The notes beneath the pieces were generated by a model. That model was not told the origin of the DNA. It did no database searches and worked only from the letters and a program-made list of their open reading frames with translations. Below, one piece after another: positions 1 through 7,885 of a stretch of DNA of 43,087 bases. Positions within the stretch are counted from its first letter, which is position 1, and each line of letters begins with the position of its first letter. Position numbers and translations under genes: made by a program. Source of the DNA: JBBDNV01 sp040877415 (GTDB lineage: Bacteria > Planctomycetota > Planctomycetia > Pirellulales > PALSA-1355); contig JBBDNV010000011.1 in NCBI GenBank assembly GCA_040877415.1, forward strand, positions 1 through 43,087, in the 5' to 3' direction.

Positions 1-827
1 ACGCCACCACGCTGACCGAAGCCGGCTACGTCGGCGAAGACGTGGAAAACCTGCTGTTGAAACTGCTCCACGCCGCCGACTTCGACCTCGAATCCGCCCA
101 GCGCGGCGTGCTCTACATCGACGAGATCGACAAGATCGGCAAAACAAGCCAGAACGTTTCGATCACGCGCGACGTCTCGGGCGAGGGCGTGCAGCAGGCG
201 CTGTTGAAGATGCTCGAAGGCACGTTGGCCAACGTCCCCCCGCAGGGCGGACGCAAGCATCCCGAGCAGCAATACATCCAAATGGACACGAGCAACATCC
301 TGTTCATCTGCGGCGGGACGTTCACCAACATCGACAAGATCATCAGCAAACGACTCGGCAAGCGCACCATCGGCTTCGGCCAGGAATGCGGCATGCGCAG
401 CGAGTCGGACATCTCGGAGCTGTTGCCGCAGATCACCAGCGACGACATTCTCGAGTTCGGCCTGATCCCGGAGCTGGTGGGGCGTCTGCCGGTGATTTCG
501 GCGCTGACGCCGCTCGACGCCGAGGCCCTGGTGCGCGTGCTGACCGAGCCCAAGAACGCCCTGGTGAAGCAGTACGAGCGGCTCTTTTCCATGGAAAACG
601 CCGACCTGGAGTTCACCCCGGGAGCCCTGCAAACCATCGCCAAAAAGGCCCAGGAAAAAGACACCGGTGCCCGCGGCCTGCGATCGATCATCGAAGAGGT
701 GATGCTCGACATCATGTTCGAGCTGCCGGAGCGCGGCCCGGGCAATCGCTACACGATCACCGAGGACGTGGTCGAAGGGCGAACCCCCTCGTTCACGATC
801 GCCGAGCCCAAACACAAAAGCGCGTAA
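1..827 (+). CDS. clpX: ATP-dependent Clp protease ATP-binding subunit ClpX (3' part)
   Basis: The gene enters from outside the window; reading from base 3 gives 274 residues. ClpX is the AAA+ unfoldase that feeds substrates to ClpP. The fragment begins just before the pore-1 loop (GYVG) and continues with Walker B (LYIDEIDKI), the RKH-type loop (GGRKHPEQ) and sensor 2 (TGARGLRSI). A full ClpX is about 420 residues, so the zinc-binding domain and Walker A lie upstream of the window. The end is intact (stop TAA at 825-827) and is followed about 60 bases later by a strong hairpin terminator, so clpX is the last gene of its transcript. Recognition is certain. Confidence 0.97.
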   Translation, partial: ATTLTEAGYVGEDVENLLLKLLHAADFDLESAQRGVLYIDEIDKIGKTSQNVSITRDVSGEGVQQALLKMLEGTLANVPPQGGRKHPEQQYIQMDTSNILFICGGTFTNIDKIISKRLGKRTIGFGQECGMRSESDISELLPQITSDDILEFGLIPELVGRLPVISALTPLDAEALVRVLTEPKNALVKQYERLFSMENADLEFTPGALQTIAKKAQEKDTGARGLRSIIEEVMLDIMFELPERGPGNRYTITEDVVEGRTPSFTIAEPKHKSA

Positions 828-884
828 CGTTCAAGCCCGCCCGCAATGGCCGGCGGAATCTTCGAGTTATCGCGCTCCACTCAA

Positions 885-924
885 AAAAGCCCGGGACGCC
901 CATACAAGCGCGTCCCGGGCTTTT
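885..924. terminator. Strong intrinsic terminator, likely bidirectional
   Basis: A perfect 15-bp inverted repeat (885-899 and 910-924) surrounds a 10-base loop. The stem core is GCCCGGGACGC, flanked by AAAA on the left and TTTT on the right, so either strand gives a GC-rich hairpin followed by U residues. It lies between clpX (+) and the small basic protein gene (-), which converge on it, so it probably serves both. Confidence 0.9.
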
Positions 925-1054
925 GCATTCGGCCGACGACGGTCCAGCGCGCCGTGTCCGGCTAGGTGCGGCGCCTCCGCGGTGTCTAGAGGCGACTCGC
1001 CACCGAGCACACAGCAGACGCCCGTCCCATCGTTTCGCCGGTTGGATTCGGGAC

Positions 1055-1186
1055 TCACTCCATCCCGAGCGCCTTCTTGATTTTCACTCGCCGCGCCTTG
1101 CGACGCGCCTTGCGCTTTGCGACGCGCTTCTTGACCCCCTCGACTACCTTTTCGACGAGCTTCTTAACCGGACGCTTCTTCGCCAT
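1055..1186 (-). CDS. Small lysine/arginine-rich basic protein (43 aa)
   Basis: The 43-residue protein contains 20 Lys or Arg residues and almost no acidic ones, with the repeated pattern VKKLVEKVVEGVKKRVAKRK. The ATG at 1186 is chosen because a textbook AAGGAGG lies 5 bases upstream. A longer reading to 1249 has no such support. The composition resembles the tails of H1-like or HU-like nucleoid proteins or a small ribosome-associated protein. A nucleic-acid-binding role is inferred from charge alone, and no family is recognised. The gene converges with clpX and shares its terminator region. Confidence 0.7.
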   Translation of the reverse strand: MAKKRPVKKLVEKVVEGVKKRVAKRKARRKARRVKIKKALGME

Positions 1187-1525
1187 GGCAACCTCCTTGG
1201 AGCAAACGCGAAACAGGGTGCCGACGACTCGCTTCCGTCGGCCGTGCATGCTGATTTTAGCTCTCGAAAGTGGGGATGCAACAAGATCTTTCCCTGCTCA
1301 TGTGGGTACACGCTGGTTATCCCGCGCGATCCCGGCGCCGATTCGGCACCGCATGTCGCTTTGAATGCTGGCCGCTCGCGCATCATCCCCGACCACCCGA
1401 GGGTGGCCGAAAACATCACTTGCCTCGCTCGCCAAAACCTGATTTCTGGTACGTTGGGGTACTGTCGACCCGTGCGAAGTTTTTCACATCGGGGGGTGCG
1501 ATGGATTTTCGCGCCGCGAATTACT

Positions 1526-1687
1526 CTAAATCCAACGCGCGCGGTCACTTCCGCGCGGCTCCAGCAATTCTTCGCGCGCACGCTGTATAGCTATGAAAAA
1601 CTCCCGCCCCAAAAACAGGCCAAGTGGCCTGATTTTGAAAATCGAAAAAAGCCACCCGCCAACGAGAATGATCGAATACAACAACAT
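1526..1687 (-). CDS. Possible small membrane protein (53 aa)
   Basis: This weak candidate begins at ATG 1687 and would give a protein with a hydrophobic segment (LLYSIILVGGWLFSIF) followed by an amphipathic, charged tail ending RGSDRARWI. The arrangement is plausible for a single-pass membrane protein, and the tail shows no low-complexity artefact. Against it, there is no good ribosome binding site, and the palindrome at 1616-1631 lies inside it. An in-frame ATG at 1717 would add ten residues. No family is recognised. Confidence 0.25.
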   Translation of the reverse strand: MLLYSIILVGGWLFSIFKIRPLGLFLGREFFIAIQRAREELLEPRGSDRARWI

Positions 1688-1707
1688 CCCAAACGGCCAT
1701 AGAAAAT

Positions 1708-1726
1708 CCCCCGGCAAAGCCGGGGG
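1708..1726. repeat. Dispersed GC hairpin, copy 1
   Basis: CCCCCGGC-AAA-GCCGGGGG forms a perfect 8-bp stem with a three-base loop. The same sequence recurs at 13910-13928 (inverted), 19713-19731 and 38825-38843. A degenerate version may lie at 3918-3934. This copy is in the intergenic region upstream of copA. Confidence 0.85.
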
Positions 1727-1796
1727 CTAGTTGTCCGCGGCTGCGATTTGCATTCCGATCCTTCATCCTTCATCCTTCTGCCTTTTGCCTTCTTCC

Positions 1797-3908
1797 ATGC
1801 AATACACCTGCCCCATGCATCCCGAGATCGTCCGCGCCGAGCCGGGCACTTGTCCCATCTGCGGCATGGACCTCGAGCCGCGGGTTATCTCCTCCGCCGA
1901 GGAAGAAGTCAATCCCCAACTGCTGAGCATGACGCGGCGGTTCTGGACGAGCGCCGCGCTCTCCGTGCCGCTGCTGGTTCTTGCCATGTGGGAAATGTTC
2001 ACCGGTCACGGGCTCACTTCGATCAGCGCCCGCACCGCCGCCTGGCTCGAGTTCGCGCTGGCCACTCCGGTCGTTGTGTGGGGCGGCTGGCCGTTTTTTG
2101 TCCGCGGCTGGTTGTCGATCATCCGCCAGAGCCTCAACATGTTCACGCTCATCGCCCTGGGCACCGGCGCGGCGTACGGCTACAGCGTGCTGGCCACGTT
2201 CGTCCCCGGCGTGTTTCCCGAATCGTTCCGCCACGGCGCCAACGTGGCCCTCTACTACGAACCGGCGGCGGTCATCGTGACCCTGGTCTTGTTGGGCCAG
2301 GTGTTGGAGCTGCGGGCCCGCAGCCAGACGAGCGCTGCCATCCGGGGGCTGTTGGGACTCGCGCCGAAGACGGCCCGGCGGATTTTAGACGACGGCCGCG
2401 AGGAAGACGTCGGTTTGGACCAGGTTCATCCCGGCGATCGGCTGCGCGTGCGCCCCGGCGAAAAGGCGCCCGTCGACGGAGTCGTGCTCGAAGGCACGAG
2501 CTTTGTCGACGAGTCGATGATCACAGGCGAGCCGCTGCCGGTCGAGAAACAGCCCGGCGACCGCGTGACCGGCGCCACCGTCAACGGCAACGGCTCGCTG
2601 GTGATGCGCGCCGAGCGCGTCGGCAGCGAGACCTTGCTAGCGCAAATCGTGCGCATGGTGAGCGAAGCGCAGCGGAGCCGCGCGCCGATCCAGCGGCTGG
2701 CCGACGTCGTTTCGGGCTGGTTCGTGCCGGCAGTCGTCGTCACCGCGGTCATCACGTTTATCGTCTGGGCTCGGATCGGTCCCGAGCCGCGGCTGGCCTA
2801 CGCGCTGGTGAACGCCGTGGCCGTGCTCATCATCGCCTGCCCCTGTGCTTTGGGGCTGGCCACGCCGATGTCGATCATGGTCGGCACGGGCCGCGGGGCC
2901 ACCGCCGGCGTGCTGGTGAAAAACGCCGAAGCCCTCGAAATCCTGGAAAAGGTCGACACGCTGGTCGTCGACAAGACGGGCACACTTACCGAAGGCAAAC
3001 CGCGCTTGGCGAGCGTCGCCGCCACCGGCCCCTTCGACGAGGCCGAGCTTTTGCGACTCGCGGCCAGCCTGGAAAAGGGGAGCGAACACCCGCTGGCCGC
3101 CGCCATCGTGCGCGCGGCCATGGATCGGCGTCTGCGGCTTGTCGACGCCGCCGGTTTTCAGTATTCCACCGGCAAGGGTTTGATCGGCCGGGTCGACGAT
3201 CACACGGTCGCCTTGGGGAACCGGGCTCTGATGGCCGACCAGAAGGTCGAGCTCGGCCCGCTGGTCGACGAAGCCGAAAAGAAGCGCGCCCTTGGCCAGA
3301 CCGTGATGTTCGTGGCCGTCGACGGGCGCGCGGCCGGCATGCTCGGCGTCGCCGACCCGATCAAGGATTCGACCCCCGAGGCACTTCGCTGGCTGCGGGA
3401 AGAAGGTGTTCGCGTCGTCATGCTCACCGGCGACAGCCGCACGACCGCCGAAGCCGTCGCCCGAGAGTTGGGGATCCTCGAAGTGCACTCCGAAGTGCTG
3501 CCCGAGAACAAGAAGCAGATCGTCGACAAGCTGCGAGACTCCGGCCGTATCGTGGCCATGGCCGGCGACGGGATCAATGACGCGCCGGCGCTGGCTGCGG
3601 CGCAGGTGGGCATCGCCATGGGCACCGGCACCGACGTCGCCATGGAAGCGGCCGGCGTGACCTTGGTGCGAGGCGATTTGCGCGGCGCCAGCCGGGCCAT
3701 TCGCCTCAGCCGCGCCACGATGGGCAACATCCGCCAGAACCTGTTTTTTGCGTTTGCCTACAACGCCCTGGGCGTGCCGATCGCCGCCGGCGTGCTCTAT
3801 CCAGTGGTCGGATTGCTGCTCAACCCCATGATCGCCAGCGCCGCAATGAGCTTCAGTTCCGTGTCGGTGATCGCCAACGCCCTGCGGCTGCGCAGGGTGC
3901 CGCTGTAG
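1797..3908 (+). CDS. copA: Cu(I)-exporting P1B-type ATPase
   Basis: The 703-residue copper efflux ATPase of the inner membrane starts with a short heavy-metal-binding module (YTCPMHPEI...PGTCPICGMDLEP) in place of a classical HMA domain. Visible hallmarks are the CPC metal-binding motif in a membrane helix (about residues 348-350), the phosphorylation site DKTGT (392-396), the TGES-like loop (ITGEP) and the hinge GDGINDAP (about 590). The last helices carry YN and MxxSS followed by NALRLRR, the signature of Cu(I)-transporting members. ATG 1797 is chosen because the metal-binding module starts there. An earlier in-frame start would only add the pyrimidine-tract translation, and no Shine-Dalgarno is visible. 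No CueR- or CopY-type regulator adjoins it. Confidence 0.95.
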   Translation: MQYTCPMHPEIVRAEPGTCPICGMDLEPRVISSAEEEVNPQLLSMTRRFWTSAALSVPLLVLAMWEMFTGHGLTSISARTAAWLEFALATPVVVWGGWPFFVRGWLSIIRQSLNMFTLIALGTGAAYGYSVLATFVPGVFPESFRHGANVALYYEPAAVIVTLVLLGQVLELRARSQTSAAIRGLLGLAPKTARRILDDGREEDVGLDQVHPGDRLRVRPGEKAPVDGVVLEGTSFVDESMITGEPLPVEKQPGDRVTGATVNGNGSLVMRAERVGSETLLAQIVRMVSEAQRSRAPIQRLADVVSGWFVPAVVVTAVITFIVWARIGPEPRLAYALVNAVAVLIIACPCALGLATPMSIMVGTGRGATAGVLVKNAEALEILEKVDTLVVDKTGTLTEGKPRLASVAATGPFDEAELLRLAASLEKGSEHPLAAAIVRAAMDRRLRLVDAAGFQYSTGKGLIGRVDDHTVALGNRALMADQKVELGPLVDEAEKKRALGQTVMFVAVDGRAAGMLGVADPIKDSTPEALRWLREEGVRVVMLTGDSRTTAEAVARELGILEVHSEVLPENKKQIVDKLRDSGRIVAMAGDGINDAPALAAAQVGIAMGTGTDVAMEAAGVTLVRGDLRGASRAIRLSRATMGNIRQNLFFAFAYNALGVPIAAGVLYPVVGLLLNPMIASAAMSFSSVSVIANALRLRRVPL

Positions 3909-3917
3909 CCCGGCGAT

Positions 3918-3934
3918 CCGCCGGCTTTGGCGGG
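3918..3934. repeat. Possible degenerate copy of the GC hairpin
   Basis: CCGCCGGCTTTGGCGGG lies ten bases after the copA stop. It resembles the inverted form of the dispersed hairpin (CCCCCGGCTTTGCCGGGGG) with compensating changes. It still pairs, as CCGCC with GGCGG. It may act at the 3' end of copA. Confidence 0.4.
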
Positions 3935-3988
3935 AGATTCCACAAGCGGCGTGCGGCGGTCGAATCGCCCGCTGTGCGTCCCGGCCGT

Positions 3989-4846
3989 CTATAACCCCAG
4001 GCCGACGATGATCGAGAGCGGCAGCATCAAGGTCTCGGGGTTGTCGTCCGAGCCGCACACGAGGTGCAATTCGCCCTTGAGTCGAATTCTGGTCGCCTTG
4101 GCGCTGGGAGCCTGCGGAAAGTCGAAGACAATGGTCCCGCTTTTGCCGTCCGGCGTAACTTCCAGGGTCAAACCGCTGTCGGCCGCCGTCTCCGCCCCGC
4201 CCGGCAAGGGTTTGCTCAAATTGGTTGCCTGGTCGTCGGCACAGTCGACTTTGGTCTTTTCGGCATCCACCCGAAGCAGCGTTTTCGACGGGCTGGTCAC
4301 CAACAGCGTCGCGTGCGTGCCCGGCACGAGTCCGGTCGCCGCGCCGCCGCTCCCCTCGGCCGCGTTTTTGAGTGGCTTGGTCACCGTGAGACTCACCACT
4401 TCGACGTTAAAATCTTCCGCTTTGGCGGTCCTGACTCTGGCGGCAGCCCGTCTGGCCACCCGCGGATTCGCGGCCGCCGGTTTTTTTGTCGCGACGTCTG
4501 GGCCGCTCGGTTTTTCGACCTCGGCAGTTTCAGGAGCCGGCTGTTCGTTGCCCGCCTTGGCGGGGCCGTCCTTGGGTTTTTTCTCTCTTGGTTTGCCGTT
4601 GGGGTAGGTCTGTTTGAGATAGTCCTGGTCCTCTGCGCTCAGTTTGTCGACCGCAACGTCAAAGGCCAGGCCGGTGTCCGTCTTCAATCTGACCTCTTTG
4701 CCGTCGTAGCTTTCGACCTCGGCCGTAATCCTCAGTTCGCTGTTGGCGGGACGCCATTCCCGGCCCATCGACGGCGTGGCACGCGACACTGCCACGGCGC
4801 AACCCAGCGCGGCAAGCAAAGCGATACGCAGCGCAAACGGTCGCAT
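3989..4846 (-). CDS. Secreted SHD1-domain protein
   Basis: The 285-residue protein begins with a signal peptide (MRPFALRIALLAALGCAVAVSRA). Next comes an SHD1-like domain: 'W' then ELRITAEVESYDGKEVRLKTD and VDKLSAEDQDYL, the pattern of the SLA1 homology domain found in many planctomycete exported proteins. A Lys/Pro/Ala-rich linker leads to an unrecognised C-terminal half of beta-strand character, ending in PLSIIVGLGL. ATG 4846 is preferred because AGGAG lies 8 bases upstream; an in-frame GTG at 4855 would overlap that site. The gene converges with copA and its function is unknown. Confidence 0.8.
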   Translation of the reverse strand: MRPFALRIALLAALGCAVAVSRATPSMGREWRPANSELRITAEVESYDGKEVRLKTDTGLAFDVAVDKLSAEDQDYLKQTYPNGKPREKKPKDGPAKAGNEQPAPETAEVEKPSGPDVATKKPAAANPRVARRAAARVRTAKAEDFNVEVVSLTVTKPLKNAAEGSGGAATGLVPGTHATLLVTSPSKTLLRVDAEKTKVDCADDQATNLSKPLPGGAETAADSGLTLEVTPDGKSGTIVFDFPQAPSAKATRIRLKGELHLVCGSDDNPETLMLPLSIIVGLGL

Positions 4847-4893
4847 GATTCTCACTCCTGTGTTCCCTAAGAGCGTCTAACAAAATGGCCGGC

Positions 4894-4940
4894 GACTGTC
4901 CCGATTTTGCGGAGTCCTCGGAGCAAAATGGGACTGTCCC
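4894..4940. repeat. Hairpin element bounded by GACTGTCCC direct repeats
   Basis: GACTGTCCC occurs at 4894-4902 and again at 4932-4940. Between them lies an inverted repeat ATTTTGC (4904-4910) / GCAAAAT (4923-4929) around the loop GGAGTCCTCGGA. It sits between two minus-strand genes and looks like a small non-coding repeat. Only one copy is present in this window. Confidence 0.5.
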
Positions 4941-5010
4941 CCTCTCCCAATGCTCGCGACGCGCGCTCACCTCACAGTGGGCCTCGGCCGACGCCGTCGC
5001 TTCGGTCGAT

Positions 5011-6579
5011 CTACGTCAACTTCAACAATTCGCGGGCCTGAGGGATGCCCGCGGCCGGGCGGCCGTATTCGCTGGCCGTCACGCGGGCCAGGGCCGTCAA
5101 CTGGCGCCAGCGAAACGCCGTTCGCGTTGCGGCAAATTCCTCGCTGACCGTGCGATAATATTTCTCCGCGTGCAAGGCGCCGTCTTCGCTCGTCGCGAAT
5201 CGCAACAGCAATTCGAACACCGCCCGGTGCGGATGTCCCAACTGCCCGTACCGATGCGCGACGGCGCTGGCTCTTGCCTGCAGGTTGCCGCGGATCGCTT
5301 CGTCGAGCTCGGCCAGCAACGTCTGGGGATCGGTGGCGGCCAATTGTTCCAGGTGGCGGGCGATTGGCTGCGGATCCCAGTTGAGGAAATCGCCCCCGCG
5401 GTCGACGCGATCGAGCGCCACCTGATAGGCGCCCAGAATCAGGCTCGCGCACCTGTTGCGCGGGTTGGCCGCGCGCGCGATGTTGCGCCACGCATTGGCC
5501 GAGTCGCAAGCATGCACGCCGATCGAGTCGCCGTGCACGCTGCCGATCGGCTTGCCCGGACTTTCCTCGCGCGCCCTGCGGCCCGCGTCGCGCAGCACCA
5601 ACTGGTTGGCCGCCAGCGAAATCGCCTCTCCGACTTCGTCCCCAGCGATGCCTTCGGCCAGGGCGGCGGCCGCGGCCTCGGCGGCTTCCGACGGCGTGCC
5701 GCGAAAGATCGTCTGGCTCATCCGCTCGACCCACTCGTCGCCCGGCGCAACGCTGCCCGCGGCACGGTTATTGTCGGCCAGATGATACTCGTCGAGCAGC
5801 TTGGGCAATACGACCCGAGGATCGTCGCCGCGCGGGCTGGGCTGATGATTTTCGTTCTGGACGCAGAAGCGCACCGACTGACGCAGCAGCGTATGCGCGT
5901 GCTCTTCGCCGATGATTGCCAGCAGGTCCCAGGACCGATACGGCAAAACGACGCGATGCACGTCGGTGCGGTCCTGAACCACAAACAGCAAATCGTTGAA
6001 GGCATCGCCTGGCGAGCTCTTGGCCGACGCGGCGAACAGGCGCTCGGCGGCCTGCACGTCCTTGCCGCGGACCGCGGCCTGTAGCGCCTGGCCGCTTTCG
6101 CCCGTGCGGCTCGACGCCGGCTCGACGCTTCGCAGCACTTCGCTCCGGCGGCCGCCGTGTTCCGCGATGCGATTCGTGTTGCGATACAGGACTTTGAACA
6201 CCGGCAGCGGCCGCTGCCCTTCGGCCAGCTCCGTGGCCATGTGATAGGCCGGCGCCAGGGCCATCATCGTGTGAAACCCGACGTAGTCCTCGCCGCCGAA
6301 GGTGCGGGCGTTGGCCAGCGCGGCCGCGGCCACCAGCGTTTTCAGTTCCGTGCCCTGTCGCAACCGCTCGACCAGGGCGGGCAGCAATTGCTCGACCGGC
6401 GTTTCCTGCATCAACTCGACCAGCGGCTCCAGCGGCCCGAATGAAAGCGGCTTTTGCTCGTCGTCGGCCCGGGCCATCGTCAGCCCCAAATCGCAGGCCA
6501 CGGTTGCTCCGACGCCGGCCACCAGCATGCCCTGTCCAACAGCCGACAAGAATTCGCGACGTGTTCGTGGAGTCATCAT
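5011..6579 (-). CDS. Tat-exported protein of unknown function
   Basis: The protein has 522 residues. Its N-terminus MMTPRTRREFLSAVGQGMLV is a twin-arginine signal (RRxFL) with a hydrophobic stretch, so it should be folded in the cytoplasm and exported, possibly with a bound cofactor. The mature part is mostly alpha-helical and rich in His and Glu (for example YVGFHTMMALAPAYHMA, IIGEEHAHTLLR, DEYHLADNN). A cofactor or metal role can be imagined but no family motif is recognised. ATG 6579 is chosen because GGAGG sits 5 bases upstream; an in-frame ATG at 6591 overlaps that GGAGG. It is the last gene of a minus-strand run with an aminotransferase, a phosphohexomutase-like gene and a sigma factor. 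Confidence 0.8.
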   Translation of the reverse strand: MMTPRTRREFLSAVGQGMLVAGVGATVACDLGLTMARADDEQKPLSFGPLEPLVELMQETPVEQLLPALVERLRQGTELKTLVAAAALANARTFGGEDYVGFHTMMALAPAYHMATELAEGQRPLPVFKVLYRNTNRIAEHGGRRSEVLRSVEPASSRTGESGQALQAAVRGKDVQAAERLFAASAKSSPGDAFNDLLFVVQDRTDVHRVVLPYRSWDLLAIIGEEHAHTLLRQSVRFCVQNENHQPSPRGDDPRVVLPKLLDEYHLADNNRAAGSVAPGDEWVERMSQTIFRGTPSEAAEAAAAALAEGIAGDEVGEAISLAANQLVLRDAGRRAREESPGKPIGSVHGDSIGVHACDSANAWRNIARAANPRNRCASLILGAYQVALDRVDRGGDFLNWDPQPIARHLEQLAATDPQTLLAELDEAIRGNLQARASAVAHRYGQLGHPHRAVFELLLRFATSEDGALHAEKYYRTVSEEFAATRTAFRWRQLTALARVTASEYGRPAAGIPQARELLKLT

Positions 6580-6704
6580 CGCCGCCTCCATGAGAAGAAT
6601 TTGGCCTGGTGAAAAACCGGCGCCGGGGTGGTCGAAACCACGCGCTCGGTGCGCGTTAGCATACCGCGCCCTCCGGCGAAATGCCAGCTTTGGCTAGGGT
6701 CCCA

Positions 6705-7820
6705 CTAGGGCCCCCGCCGGGCAATTTTGCGAAGTACCTCGATTCCCCGTTCGATCGTCTCGTCGCTAGCGGCGTACGAGAGGCGAAAATGCGTGTCGCG
6801 ACCGCTGAATATGTTGCCCGGGATCACGAGCAGCTTGTTTTCGATGGCCTTGTGAACGAATTGCACGCCGGTGCCCCAGGGCGCTTTGGGAAAGACGTAA
6901 AACGCTCCCCCCGGCGCGACCAGCTCGTAATGCTGCGACAATCCCGCGACGATCCGGTCGCGCTTGCCGCGGTACGCGCCGATCTGCTCGCTCGTGTCGA
7001 CCTCAAGCGCCCTGACGCCGGCCCACTGTGCCGGCTGCGGCGCGCAGACGAACGTGTATTGTTGCAGCTTGATCATCTCACGGATGACTTCCGCCGGGCC
7101 ATGGGCAAAACCCAATCGCCAGCCGGTCATGGCGTGGCTTTTCGAGAACCCGTCGATCACCAGCGTTCGCGGATTGTACCGGGCGGGCGAGATGAACGGA
7201 CCGTCGTAACAATAACGGCTGTAAATCTCGTCGCTCACCAGCGCGATGTTCCGCTCGGCGGTCAATTCTGCCAGGCCGCGGATTTCGTCGTCGCCCGCCA
7301 CGACGCCCGTGGGGTTGGCCGGACTGTTGAACAACACGGCCTTGGTCCGGCCGGTGATCGCCGCGGCGACCTTGTCCAGGTCGATGCGGAAGTCCGGATA
7401 GGTGTCGATGACTACGCACCTGCCGCCGACCAGCCCGACGAGCGACTTGTACATCACAAAGTAGGGATCGAACACGATCACCTCGTCGCCCGGATTCACC
7501 AGGGCCAGCATGGCCAGCACCAGCCCGCCGCTGGTGCCGCTCGTGACAAACACCTCGCGCATCGAATGCTGGTACTCGGCGTCGATGCGCGCCAGAAGCG
7601 CTTCGCGCAAGGGGCCGATTCCCTGCGTCGGCGAATAGCCGTTCTTGCCCTCGTGGATGGCTCGCACCGCGGCTTCCTGCACCGCGCCGGGCACGGCGAA
7701 GTCGGGCTGGCCGATTGAGAGATTGATCGGATCGCTCATCGACCCCGCCAGATCGAACACCTTGCGGATGCCCGAGCTGTCAAAATACTCCATGCGCTTG
7801 GCAATCCAGGGATGGTTCAT
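6705..7820 (-). CDS. Class I/II PLP-dependent aminotransferase
   Basis: The 371-residue fold-type I aminotransferase is related to aspartate aminotransferases. Recognisable parts are the N-terminal substrate segment (INLSIGQPDF), the cofactor-binding TSGTSGG, NSPANPTG, the Asp/Tyr strand (LVSDEIYSRYCYD), the Schiff-base lysine in FSKSHAMTGWRLGF and the C-terminal substrate arginine (FRLSYA). It is cytosolic. The amino donor cannot be told from sequence alone. ATG 7820 is the only good start before the conserved region. It lies 65 bases downstream of the phosphohexomutase-like gene on the same strand and probably shares its transcript. Confidence 0.92.
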   Translation of the reverse strand: MNHPWIAKRMEYFDSSGIRKVFDLAGSMSDPINLSIGQPDFAVPGAVQEAAVRAIHEGKNGYSPTQGIGPLREALLARIDAEYQHSMREVFVTSGTSGGLVLAMLALVNPGDEVIVFDPYFVMYKSLVGLVGGRCVVIDTYPDFRIDLDKVAAAITGRTKAVLFNSPANPTGVVAGDDEIRGLAELTAERNIALVSDEIYSRYCYDGPFISPARYNPRTLVIDGFSKSHAMTGWRLGFAHGPAEVIREMIKLQQYTFVCAPQPAQWAGVRALEVDTSEQIGAYRGKRDRIVAGLSQHYELVAPGGAFYVFPKAPWGTGVQFVHKAIENKLLVIPGNIFSGRDTHFRLSYAASDETIERGIEVLRKIARRGP

Positions 7821-7885
7821 CGCGCTGATTCCCCAGATGAAAGAAAGCCGGCGCGAGACGCCGGACGAGACGGCAACGCCTCTTT

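Larger units (their letters stand above)
1187..1796. other. Intergenic region between the basic protein gene and copA
   Basis: This 610-base stretch has no convincing gene apart from the weak candidate at 1526-1687. It contains a palindrome at 1616-1631 (CAGGCCA-AG-TGGCCTG) flanked by A and T runs, which could act as a terminator in either direction. It also holds one copy of the dispersed GC hairpin (1708-1726). Just before copA there is a pyrimidine-rich tract built on repeats of TTCATCC and TTGCCTTC. No clear -35/-10 pair was found. Confidence 0.6.

Noticed and set aside
386..1702. Long plus-strand open frame overlapping clpX and the region after it
   Set aside because: It is the +1 shadow of clpX, runs through the terminator hairpin, and has a composition dominated by Arg and Ala with no domain.
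2637..4058. Long minus-strand open frame opposite copA
   Set aside because: It is an antisense shadow of the clear P-type ATPase, with His/Gly/Arg-rich composition typical of GC-rich antisense frames.
4885..6084. Plus-strand frame opposite the Tat protein
   Set aside because: It is an antisense shadow; the minus strand has a Tat signal and a Shine-Dalgarno sequence.
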